Under the pieces are notes generated by a model that saw only the letters and a program-made list of their open reading frames with translations, was not told the origin of the DNA and searched no databases. From contig NZ_CP071091.1 of assembly GCF_017301635.1 (NCBI RefSeq), positions 8,362,501-8,426,500 of the forward strand: a stretch of 64,000 bases of DNA, read 5' to 3'. Below, one piece after another: positions 44,881 through 52,686 of this stretch. The DNA comes from Myxococcus landrumus (lineage in GTDB: Bacteria; Myxococcota; Myxococcia; Myxococcales; Myxococcaceae). Every line of letters begins with the position of its first letter. The first letter of the stretch is position 1. The position numbers were made by a program, and so were the translations under genes.

Positions 44881-45573
44881 TTGACGCAAGTCCGAGTACT
44901 GGTGGCCGAGGACAACCCCAAGACGAGCACCGCCTTGCGGCTGTACCTGGAGCAGGAGCGCTTCGCGGTGGAGGTGGCGGAGAGTGGCCCGGAGGCGCTC
45001 GACGCGGCACGCAGCGGGCGCTTCGACTTCCTCCTGCTCGACGTCATGTTGCCCGGCCTGGACGGCTGGCAGGTCTGTGAGCGATTGCGCTCCGAGGGCC
45101 GCGCCCTCCCCGTGCTGATGCTCACCGCGCGTACCACGGAGGAGGACCTCCTGCGGGGCCTGGGCGTAGGCGCCGACGACTACGTCACCAAGCCCTTCAG
45201 TCCCCGCGAGGTCGTGGCCCGCGTGAAGGCCGTCCTGCGCCGAGGCCAGCCCGGAACCCTGGGCGAGCGTCGCTGGGGCCGCCTCGCGGTCCACCTCGAG
45301 CGCCAGGAGGTCCGGGTCGATGGCGCCCTGGTTCCCCTGACCGCCCGTGAGTTCCATCTGCTGCGCGTCCTCATGAGCGCCCCTGGCCGCGTCTTCAGCC
45401 GCGAGGAGCTCATCTCCCGCGCCTTCGGGGAGGACTCCGAGGCCCTGGACCGCACGGTGGATGCCCACATCAAGAACCTGCGCCGGAAGCTGGAGGTGGA
45501 GGCCGCGCACCCCACGTTGATTCTCACCGCCGTGGGGCTCGGCTATCGCTTCGGCGGAGGCAGCCACGGATGA
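44881..45573 (+). CDS. OmpR-family response regulator
   Basis: 230 residues from a TTG at 44881 with GGTGG upstream; no ATG or GTG suits the start of the receiver. The receiver has E-D-N, phospho-Asp in L-L-L-D-V-M-L-P near 51, T-A-R and T-K-P-F. The winged-helix DNA-binding domain spans about 130-225 (L-T-A-R-E-F-H-L-L-R, D-A-H-I-K-N-L-R-R-K-L, G-L-G-Y-R-F). Its stop overlaps the kinase start as ATGA, so the two form a standard two-component pair. The next gene, a beta-lactamase-like hydrolase, follows after 70 bp and could be a target. Confidence 0.92.
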   Translation: MTQVRVLVAEDNPKTSTALRLYLEQERFAVEVAESGPEALDAARSGRFDFLLLDVMLPGLDGWQVCERLRSEGRALPVLMLTARTTEEDLLRGLGVGADDYVTKPFSPREVVARVKAVLRRGQPGTLGERRWGRLAVHLERQEVRVDGALVPLTAREFHLLRVLMSAPGRVFSREELISRAFGEDSEALDRTVDAHIKNLRRKLEVEAAHPTLILTAVGLGYRFGGGSHG

Positions 45574-47006
45574 GGCGCGCACTGCGCAGTCTGCGAGTCC
45601 GTCTCCTCCTCGGCCTCGCGGCGGTGGTCTGGGTCTCCATGGGCGCCATGGCCTGGTTCTCCAGCCACATCAGCCAGCGTGCGTTTCAGCGCTTCATCCA
45701 CGAACGGCCCGCACCCTCCGTCGACGCGGTCCCCGTGAAGGCGTTGCGGGCGGCCCTGGAGGCGCATCTCCACCAGCACGGCGGCTGGCACGGAGTGGAC
45801 CGTCTGCTGGAGCAACTGGGAACAGAGCACGCACTCCTCCTGCTCCTCCTCGATGCACAGGGGAATCTGCTCGCGGTCCATCCATCGCGCTTCGTCCGAC
45901 TGCGCGTGGAGCGGGGACCCGATGGCACCCTCCGGCTCCGCGATGTCACGCCAGGAGCTGGACGCATGAACGAGCTGGCGATTCGCGGAGCGCCCATCGA
46001 CCTGCCAGGAGGCGCTGGACTCCACGTGCTCCCGCTTCCTCCCGAGGCCCTGCACGCCGAGGAAGAAGGCTTCATCTCCTCCGTCAATCGCGCCCTGGTG
46101 CCCGCGGGGGTGTTCTCCGCGCTCGTGGCCCTGGCGGTCATGGGCCTCTTCTCCGGACGCATCCTCCGCCCCGTCGAGGACCTCACCCGCGCCGCGCGCC
46201 GCCTGGAGACGGGAGACCTGGGCGTCCGCGTGGCGGTGAGCTCCACGGACGAGGTCGGCGAGCTCGCCCACGCCTTCAACGCCATGGCGCATGCACGCCA
46301 GCGCTCGGAGCACCTGCGAGCCCAGCTCGTCTCGGACGTCGCACATGAGCTGCGCACGCCGCTCACCAACCTGCGCTGCGGCCTGGAGGCGCTCCAGGAC
46401 GGTTTGAGTGCGCCCACGCCGGAGGCCATGGGCTCGCTGCTCGAAGAGGCGCTGCTGCTCTCCCGCCTCGTCGATGACCTGCAACACCTGGCCATCGCGG
46501 AGGCGGGAGGACTGCGCATGCGGCGTGAGCCCCTGGATGTGGGCGAGCTCGTCCAGCGCGTGCTCGCGGGGATGTCCCCCACCGCCGCGTCGCGAGGCAT
46601 CGCCTTGGAATCCCAGATGCCCCACGCCCTCCCCGCGCTGCTGGCGGACGCCACGCGGCTGGGCGAGGTGCTGCGAAACCTCCTCGCCAACGCACTGGCC
46701 CACACGCCCTCGGGAGGCCGGGTGCGGGTGCATGCCGAAGTGCTGCCCGGAGTGCTCCTGCTCCACGTCGAAGACACTGGCCGAGGCATCGCGCCGGAGC
46801 ACCTGGACAAGGTCTTCGAGCGGTTCTACCGGGTGGACCCCGCGCGTTCCCGGGCCACGGGGGGCGTGGGCCTGGGGCTGGCCATCGTCCGTCAGCTCGT
46901 GGAGGCACACGGCGGACAGGTCTCCGTGGAGAGCACGGTGGGGGAGGGCAGCCGGTTCTCGCTCCGCTTCCCCTTGGACGCAGGACCGATGACGCGCGCG
47001 GCGTGA
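45570..47006 (+). CDS. Membrane sensor histidine kinase (HAMP)
   Basis: 478 residues. Spans near 10-30 and 175-195 bracket a periplasmic sensor region of about 145 residues. HAMP (I-L-R-P-V-E-D-L-T-R-A-A) runs to about 250. HisKA carries phospho-His in S-D-V-A-H-E-L-R-T-P near 257, and HATPase_c has N-L-L-A-N-A-L-A-H, D-T-G-R-G-I and G-V-G-L-G-L-A-I-V. It is a complete kinase, partner of the OmpR-type regulator upstream. The sensor region has no recognised fold; the layout resembles kinases for envelope or antibiotic stress. Confidence 0.92.
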   Translation: MRRALRSLRVRLLLGLAAVVWVSMGAMAWFSSHISQRAFQRFIHERPAPSVDAVPVKALRAALEAHLHQHGGWHGVDRLLEQLGTEHALLLLLLDAQGNLLAVHPSRFVRLRVERGPDGTLRLRDVTPGAGRMNELAIRGAPIDLPGGAGLHVLPLPPEALHAEEEGFISSVNRALVPAGVFSALVALAVMGLFSGRILRPVEDLTRAARRLETGDLGVRVAVSSTDEVGELAHAFNAMAHARQRSEHLRAQLVSDVAHELRTPLTNLRCGLEALQDGLSAPTPEAMGSLLEEALLLSRLVDDLQHLAIAEAGGLRMRREPLDVGELVQRVLAGMSPTAASRGIALESQMPHALPALLADATRLGEVLRNLLANALAHTPSGGRVRVHAEVLPGVLLLHVEDTGRGIAPEHLDKVFERFYRVDPARSRATGGVGLGLAIVRQLVEAHGGQVSVESTVGEGSRFSLRFPLDAGPMTRAA

Positions 47007-47076
47007 GGCAGCGCCTTCACTCCGGCTTCACACCGCGGGCGCAGGGTGTTCGCAAGCACTCACCCGGAGGTCCGCA

Positions 47077-48174
47077 TTGCGGGTCCAACTCGTTGTCCTC
47101 ACCACCCTCGTCGCGAGGCTGGCGCACGCCACCCCCGAAGACCCCACCATCGCCACCGAGCGCGCCTCCGTCCGGCCGTTCCTCACCCTGTTCAACCAGC
47201 TCGCCCAGGAGGGCACCTTCACCGGCACCGCGCTGGTCGCCTGCGAGGGCGGCCCCGTGCTCGCGCGGGCCTACGGGCTCGCCAGTCGTGAGTACCGCGC
47301 CCCCAACCGCGTCAGCACGCGCTTCAGCATCGGCAGCCTCAACAAGCTCTTCACCCAGGTCGCTATCGCGAAGCTGATGGAGCGCGGCTCGCTGCATCCC
47401 TCCGATACCGTGGCGAAGCTCCTCCCCGAGCATCCCATCACGGGCGCGGACCGAATCACCGTGGAGCACCTGCTCGACCACCGCTCGGGCCTGGGTGACA
47501 TCTTCGGCGATGAGTACTTCGCCGCGGACAAGATGCGCTTCCGCACGGCGCTGGACCACTTCCCGCTCTTCGCCAGCAAGCCCCTGCTCTTCGAGCCGGG
47601 CACCTCAATGCGCTACTCGAACGCGGGCTACATCGTCCTGGGCCGCATCATCGAGAAGCGCTCCGGCCAGTCCTATGACGACTTCGTGCGGGAGCAGGTC
47701 TTCCAGCCCGCGGGGATGCGGTCCACGGCGGCCTTCGACGGAGACCTGCCCATCGAGAACGTGGCCACGGGCTACACCCGGCGCGGAGTGGGCGGCCCGC
47801 TCCCCGAGGGAGAGGTGCGCACCAATCGCTACCACTTCTACCGGGGCTCCTCCGCGGGCGGCGGCTACTCCACCGTGGAGGACCTGCTGAAGTTCGCACG
47901 GGCCCTCGAGGAAGGGCGCCTGCTGTCGCCGCCCTACACCCAGTGGATGCTGAAGGGCGCTCCACTGCCCGGGCAGTCCGCTCCGCCCAAGCCTCCCATG
48001 CCCGTGAAGGGGCGCATGTTCGGCGGAGGCGCCATCGGGCTCAACGCCGCGCTCGGCTTCGACTTCCTCGAGGACTGCATCGTGGTGACGCTCGCGAACG
48101 CGGACCCGCCCATGGCGATGGAGGTGGCGGACAGGCTGATGTCGCTGGTGAAGGAGCCGTCCGCGCCGAAGTGA
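47077..48174 (+). CDS. Exported serine beta-lactamase-like hydrolase (class C/PBP4 type)
   Basis: 365 residues from TTG 47077, supported by GGAGG 6 nt upstream. A signal peptide (V-L-T-T-L-V-A-R-L-A-H-A) is followed by the serine hydrolase fold: S-x-x-K as S-L-N-K near residue 88, Y-S-N in M-R-Y-S-N-A-G-Y near 188, and a late F-G-G-G in the H/K-T-G position. The family covers esterases, D-aminopeptidases and class C beta-lactamases; residues alone do not separate these. It could be regulated by the two-component pair upstream. It is convergent with the serpin gene. Confidence 0.83.
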   Translation: MRVQLVVLTTLVARLAHATPEDPTIATERASVRPFLTLFNQLAQEGTFTGTALVACEGGPVLARAYGLASREYRAPNRVSTRFSIGSLNKLFTQVAIAKLMERGSLHPSDTVAKLLPEHPITGADRITVEHLLDHRSGLGDIFGDEYFAADKMRFRTALDHFPLFASKPLLFEPGTSMRYSNAGYIVLGRIIEKRSGQSYDDFVREQVFQPAGMRSTAAFDGDLPIENVATGYTRRGVGGPLPEGEVRTNRYHFYRGSSAGGGYSTVEDLLKFARALEEGRLLSPPYTQWMLKGAPLPGQSAPPKPPMPVKGRMFGGGAIGLNAALGFDFLEDCIVVTLANADPPMAMEVADRLMSLVKEPSAPK

Positions 48175-48180
48175 CTCCTC

Positions 48181-48211
48181 GTGGCCGCCCACCTTCGCGG
48201 CGGGCGGCCAC
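48181..48211. terminator. Bidirectional hairpin between hydrolase and serpin genes
   Basis: A perfect 10-bp stem (48181-48190 with 48202-48211) with an 11-nt loop lies in the 55-bp gap between convergent genes. Confidence 0.6.
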
Positions 48212-48229
48212 CTCCTGCTCAGGAAGGAC

Positions 48230-49522
48230 TCAGAGCTTCACGATGCGCCCGAGGAAGAGCACGCTCCGGGTGCCCACCTCCTCGATGACGAAGAAGAACG
48301 GGCGGTCCACCGCGAACGTGGGGGGCATGGACACAGGTCCCATCTCGACGGCGGTGGCGGCGGCGGCCTCGCTGCCCTTCTCGTCCACGGAGAGGAAGGC
48401 CTGGTGCTGCGCGCCGGTGATCGCCAGCTTCTCCTCGGACGAGATGCCAGACAGGTCCGCGCCGGCGGTGAACGCGTCCGCCATGCCCAGGTTCCGCAGG
48501 GGCTCGACGAGGGAGAACGCCTGCCGCACCTCGAAGCGAGGCAACGTCACATTCAGCCGCTGCTCCTGCAGACGGCCGCGCACCGAGTCCAGGAAGGCCG
48601 CGGAGAGTTGTCCCTCCACCGCCGCGAACTGGCCCGCGTTCGGGATGATGAGGAGCATGCGGAAGGTGTCGCCCACGTAGGGCAGCGCGAGCGCGCGATA
48701 GCCATTGCCCTCCGCGAAGGGGTAGGACCAGACGGTGGACATCGTCGGGACGCGCTTCGCGGTGCCCGTCAGGTCATGGAAGTCCGCCGGCTGGGTCGAC
48801 TCAGGCCTGAAGGGGTGGCGCCAGCTCCCCTTGAAGTACATCGCATTGGCGAGCACCAGCCGCGTGTCCCTCCGGACCTCGCCCGCGGGAATCAGGTCCG
48901 GGATGCGGTCCGCGGTCTCATGGGCGACCCAGCCGTTGATGGCGCGGCGCGCGGCGTCCGGGTCCGCGGCGATGTCCAGCGAGTACATGCCCGTGCCGTG
49001 GTGCTCGGCGAGCACATCCAGGAATGCCGGCTGGAACGGGTAGCCCTTCTGGGCGAAGAGGGCGTTCGTGGTCCGGAAGGTGGGGCCCTTGCCCTTGTTT
49101 CCGAAGTCCCGGTTGTCCTGGGCCTCAAGCGAGAGGCTCAGCCAGTTGAGCGCGGGATGGAGCTTCTCCGCGGGCAGCGTGAACTGGAGCGCCTGGGCCA
49201 TCTGGGTGGCGGTGTTGCCGCGCGCCCCCGCGTACAGCATGCCGAAGGCCTGGGTGATGCTCAGCGGAGAGAAGAAGGCGTTCTCCCCGGGCTGCGTCAC
49301 CTGCCGGTACACGGCCACGCCAAAGTCGGTGTTGCCCGCCACGAGGGCGGCGCTGTCCGCGGCGGAGACCTGGGGCGACCGGGCCCGCGTCTTGTTGGAG
49401 GTGATGAGCTCTCCCGGAGGCGCGGTCCTCCCGGGCTGCGGCGTCTGGGAATCCGAGTCACATGCCGCGGCTCCCAGCAGGGCAACAAGTGCGCAGGCGC
49501 GCAGCGGCTTCGACACAATCAT
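48230..49522 (-). CDS. Lipoprotein serpin (serine protease inhibitor)
   Basis: 430 residues. A lipoprotein signal ends L-L-G-A-A-A-C (Cys 21), with a linker of about 35 residues. The serpin fold shows N-A-F-F-S-P-L-S-I near 84, N-A-L-F near 150, V-L-A-N-A-M-Y-F-K-G-S-W near 222 and the C-terminal P-F-F-F-V-I...L-F-L-G-R-I. The reactive-loop hinge reads E-K-G-S-E-A-A-A-A-T-A-V, with small residues required for loop insertion, so it should be an inhibitory serpin. The scissile bond lies in the M-G-P-V-S-M-P stretch. A surface-anchored inhibitor could protect the cell from its own or prey proteases; this is inference. Confidence 0.9.
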   Translation of the reverse strand: MIVSKPLRACALVALLGAAACDSDSQTPQPGRTAPPGELITSNKTRARSPQVSAADSAALVAGNTDFGVAVYRQVTQPGENAFFSPLSITQAFGMLYAGARGNTATQMAQALQFTLPAEKLHPALNWLSLSLEAQDNRDFGNKGKGPTFRTTNALFAQKGYPFQPAFLDVLAEHHGTGMYSLDIAADPDAARRAINGWVAHETADRIPDLIPAGEVRRDTRLVLANAMYFKGSWRHPFRPESTQPADFHDLTGTAKRVPTMSTVWSYPFAEGNGYRALALPYVGDTFRMLLIIPNAGQFAAVEGQLSAAFLDSVRGRLQEQRLNVTLPRFEVRQAFSLVEPLRNLGMADAFTAGADLSGISSEEKLAITGAQHQAFLSVDEKGSEAAAATAVEMGPVSMPPTFAVDRPFFFVIEEVGTRSVLFLGRIVKL

Positions 49523-49682
49523 GGGTCAGACCTTTCAGGGTGTGTAGCGGACCGCACCGTTAGCAAACGCCGTGCACATCCCGGGTTGCTGCGAATTCAA
49601 TGTCTTGGCGCGGAGTGCACACTGCCTTCCTCGAATTTCCGAGGCCGTGGCACCTCTTTCCCGAGGGCCGCCGCCGCCGCGT

Positions 49683-49702
49683 ATATTCCTTGACGGGAAT
49701 AT
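49683..49702. promoter_or_regulatory. ArsR operator overlapping its promoter
   Basis: ATATTCC-ttgacg-GGAATAT has 7-bp arms (49683-49689, 49696-49702). The centre is TTGACG, a good -35. A CATATA -10 lies 18 bp on (49714-49719), which would start transcription at or beside the ArsR ATG. Confidence 0.65.
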
Positions 49703-49725
49703 GTCTGGATGTGCATATATGGCCC

Positions 49726-50067
49726 ATGTTCGAGACGTTCGCGGCCCTGGCCGAGCCCAATCGCTTCCGAATCGTCGAGCTGTTGCGTGCGGGCCCCAGG
49801 CCGGTGAGTGACATCGGTGAGCGGCTGCATCTCAACCAGCCCCAGGTGTCCAAGCACCTGAAGGTCCTGAAGGAGGCGGGGCTGGTGGACGTGCAGCCTC
49901 GGGCGCAGCAGCGGCTCTACGAGCTGAAGGCGCAGCCGCTGCGCGAGCTTCACGAGTGGTTGGAGCGCTACCGGCAGCTCTGGGACGCGCGCTTCGACGC
50001 AATGGATGAGCTCCTGGAGGAGCTCCAGCACAAGGAGAAGGGCCATGGCAGGAAACCCAAGCAGTGA
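49726..50067 (+). CDS. ArsR-family regulator
   Basis: 113 residues from ATG 49726. A winged helix covers most of the protein: F-A-A-L-A-E-P-N-R-F-R-I-V-E-L-L, then recognition helix L-N-Q-P-Q-V-S-K-H-L-K-V-L-K-E-A-G-L. No metal-binding Cys set is present, so it belongs to the group paired with SRPBCC proteins rather than to metal sensors. No ribosome site precedes the ATG, and the predicted start of transcription falls at the ATG, so the message may be leaderless. It overlaps the next gene by 23 bp. Confidence 0.9.
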   Translation: MFETFAALAEPNRFRIVELLRAGPRPVSDIGERLHLNQPQVSKHLKVLKEAGLVDVQPRAQQRLYELKAQPLRELHEWLERYRQLWDARFDAMDELLEELQHKEKGHGRKPKQ

Positions 50068-50548
50068 GTTCCCGTTGCACGACACCTCCATGACGATGCC
50101 GTCGGAGCGCGAAATCGTGCTCACGCGCACCTTCCGGGCGCCGCCGCGCATCGTCTTCGAGGCCTGGACCCAGGCGGAGTTCGTCAAGCGCTGGTGGGCG
50201 CCCAAGTCCCGGGGGGTCGAGCTGGTGGAGTGCCGCGCGGACGTCCAGGTGGGAGGCGCCTACCGCTATGTGATTCGCGCGCAGGGCAACGAGTTCGGCT
50301 TCCACGGCCAGTATGTTGAAATCAACAGGCACACACGGCTGGTCTATACGCAAATCTTCGAGTCGTTCCCGGACTCTCCGTTGCTCATCACCGTCACCTT
50401 CGAGGAGCACGAGGGGCAGACGCGCCTGCGCTCCCACGAGCTGTATCCGTCGAAGGAGGCGCGTGACGGCACCATCGCCTCCGGCATGGAGAGCGGCATG
50501 CGCGAGACGATGAACCAGCTCGACGACCTCGTCGCCTCGCTGCGCTGA
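50045..50548 (+). CDS. SRPBCC (AHSA1/CalC-type) domain protein
   Basis: 167 residues from ATG 50045 with AAGGAG upstream, overlapping the ArsR stop. The AHSA1-type opening is R-T-F-R-A-P-P-R-I-V-F-E-A-W-T-Q, then R-W-W-A-P, G-G-A-Y-R-Y and T-V-T-F-E-E-H-E-G-Q-T-R-L. The helix-grip fold forms a hydrophobic pocket. ArsR-SRPBCC pairs are common in bacteria; the ligand and role are not established. The regulator probably controls this gene as part of its own transcript. Confidence 0.88.
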   Translation: MAGNPSSEFPLHDTSMTMPSEREIVLTRTFRAPPRIVFEAWTQAEFVKRWWAPKSRGVELVECRADVQVGGAYRYVIRAQGNEFGFHGQYVEINRHTRLVYTQIFESFPDSPLLITVTFEEHEGQTRLRSHELYPSKEARDGTIASGMESGMRETMNQLDDLVASLR

Positions 50549-50571
50549 GAGGGATAGAGTCCCGCGCCGGA

Positions 50572-52686
50572 ATGTTCATTCGTGACCCGGCGGGATTCCT
50601 CCATCGAATGCCAGAGCTGCGAGCGTTGTGTGAGGACGCTCGTGTTCGCCGTGCGGTGGAGCGGGGTGACTCGTTCAAGCTCTACCGGACGCTGAAGTGG
50701 GCGCGGTGGTTGGGGCGCTTGCGCTCCCATCGGCAGGCACTCGACATCTTGTTGAAGCAGCGGCGCCTGTTCGCCCGCCCGCTCAAGGAAGGGCGGATGC
50801 GCGTGGGCATGCTCAACGGCTTCTTCGGCACGTTGCTGCTGGGGAAGGCGGAGCCGGACGCGGTGGACGGGACGGTCATCACCACGCACTGGGTGGTTTC
50901 GTTCTTCACGATCCCGCTCTTCCCGCTGGGCGCGTATGTCGGTCAGCCCGGTGGCGGCGATTTCCTGCATCGCCCGTGGAGAATCTTCGCGCGGGTTCCG
51001 CTGGGGACCTGGCCGGCGCTGTGGAGCCGGCTGGTGTCGCTCTCCGCCATCGCCCTGGTGCTGGGCGGCGCGGGACAGAGCTTCCAGGCGTCGCGCCACC
51101 GGGACGTGCACGTGGGCAATGCCTTCAACGAGCCGTTGCGGGTGGTCCTGGACGCGGAGGAGGACGAGGCGGTGGTGGTGCCCCCGGGCCAGGTGCGGTC
51201 CTTCCCCATGCTCCTGGGGAAGCGGCGGCTGCATGCCGCCTCCCTGTCCGGAGTGGAGGTGGACACGCTCGAACTGGACGTGCGGCGCGGTGAGGGCGTC
51301 CTGATGTGGAACATCGCGGGCGCCATGCCGGTCTTCCTGGCGCAGGAGCGCTACTCCGAGAGCAAGGTTTCCGATGGCACGCCCCCCACGGTGTACTGCG
51401 GCCATCGCGTCATCGAGCTGGGTCCTGTGAATGACCTGTTCCAGAACTCGCCGGATCGGGTCGTGCTGCCCGCGGGGCGTCATCACGTCGCGCGGACCCG
51501 CGTGGACGTGGAGCGGAGCCAGGGAGACATGCTCTCGCTCTGCTTCATCTATCTGGGGGCCCATAGCCGATGGGCTGAAGCACTCACCTTCATGGAGCCG
51601 TCGGCCCGGCTCTCGGGATGGAGTGAGAAGGAGGTCTCGCGCGCGTTTCAAGCCGCCGTCTCGAAGGGAGGAGGCGAGGCCACCCGCTTCGCGCGGACCG
51701 TGCGCGACGCGAACCCCGAGAACCTGGAGGGGCATCGGGGGTATCAATTCGCCGCCGAGCTCGAGGGGAGGACCGAGGGGCTCCTCGCCGAGTATACCGA
51801 GCGCGCCAGGGCCGCACCGGACTCGGCGGATGCGCAATACCTCCATGTCCGCCTGCTTCCGACCCCCGAGCGGAGAGCGGCCGTCGAAGCCCTGCTGAAG
51901 CGCTTCCCCACGCATGATGCCACCCTTCGCTCGGTGGTGTACCAGCGCTACCTGGATGGCGACTGGGCGGGTGCCGTGGAGGGGTGGGAACGACTGCTCG
52001 CCCGCGATGAAAGCGCCGCGGTGGAGGTGCTCGAGCAGGGGATGGCCTCGTTCGTGGCGCTCGGGCGCCTCAAGGAAGCACGGGCGTGGTTGGCGCGGCT
52101 CTTCGAGACGGACAACCCCTCCGTCCGGTCCAAGGTCGCGGGGCTTGATGCGCTCCTCGCCATGAAAATGAGGGCCGTGGAGCCGGATGCCCTCATCAAG
52201 AAGCTCCGGAAGGAGGATGGGGGGGACGTCTGGGTTCGTGCCCGCGTGGGGCTGCCCATCCCGGAGGACGCGTCCACCGTCACGGTGGTCCGGCTGATGT
52301 CCGTGGCGGGGCGGGACCCGAGGGAAGCCATGCTCCTCGCGCGGTCGCTTCAGGATATCGAGGTCCCCACCCTCGGGGAGTCCTTCTGGGCGTTGCTCTA
52401 CGCGGAGGCGGTCCGGCTGGGCGATGAGGAGTGTCAACGCTCCCTGGAGCGGTTCGTCCTCGTGTCAGGTCCGCAGCGTGAGAACGTGCGCCGCTTCATC
52501 CGGGGCGAAGTGGCGGTCCTCGACGTCGACGAGCTGTCGTGGGACGTGCGGGCCGCGGTCTATTTCGTCCGCTCGCGCGACAGCGCGTTGCCCAAGGCGG
52601 AGCGGCACCGCTTGCTCGAGCAGGCGCGCCAGGCGGATTGGTTCCACGGCGTGGTCAGCGAGGCCATCACATCATGGAGTCCGTGA
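50572..52686 (+). CDS. Membrane protein with TPR-like C-terminus, partner of M48 protease
   Basis: 704 residues. The N-terminal 90 residues are basic and helical. Two hydrophobic spans lie near 108-128 (W-V-V-S-F-F-T-I-P-L-F-P-L-G) and 150-170 (L-V-S-L-S-A-I-A-L-V-L-G-G-A-G). A beta-rich segment at about 180-310 is followed by TPR-like helical repeats to the end (A-V-E-G-W-E-R-L-L, L-G-R-L-K-E-A-R-A-W-L-A-R-L-F). I do not recognise a family. It overlaps the start of the M48 gene by 13 bp, so both should be made together, possibly as a membrane complex in which this protein binds substrates. Confidence 0.7.
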   Translation: MFIRDPAGFLHRMPELRALCEDARVRRAVERGDSFKLYRTLKWARWLGRLRSHRQALDILLKQRRLFARPLKEGRMRVGMLNGFFGTLLLGKAEPDAVDGTVITTHWVVSFFTIPLFPLGAYVGQPGGGDFLHRPWRIFARVPLGTWPALWSRLVSLSAIALVLGGAGQSFQASRHRDVHVGNAFNEPLRVVLDAEEDEAVVVPPGQVRSFPMLLGKRRLHAASLSGVEVDTLELDVRRGEGVLMWNIAGAMPVFLAQERYSESKVSDGTPPTVYCGHRVIELGPVNDLFQNSPDRVVLPAGRHHVARTRVDVERSQGDMLSLCFIYLGAHSRWAEALTFMEPSARLSGWSEKEVSRAFQAAVSKGGGEATRFARTVRDANPENLEGHRGYQFAAELEGRTEGLLAEYTERARAAPDSADAQYLHVRLLPTPERRAAVEALLKRFPTHDATLRSVVYQRYLDGDWAGAVEGWERLLARDESAAVEVLEQGMASFVALGRLKEARAWLARLFETDNPSVRSKVAGLDALLAMKMRAVEPDALIKKLRKEDGGDVWVRARVGLPIPEDASTVTVVRLMSVAGRDPREAMLLARSLQDIEVPTLGESFWALLYAEAVRLGDEECQRSLERFVLVSGPQRENVRRFIRGEVAVLDVDELSWDVRAAVYFVRSRDSALPKAERHRLLEQARQADWFHGVVSEAITSWSP

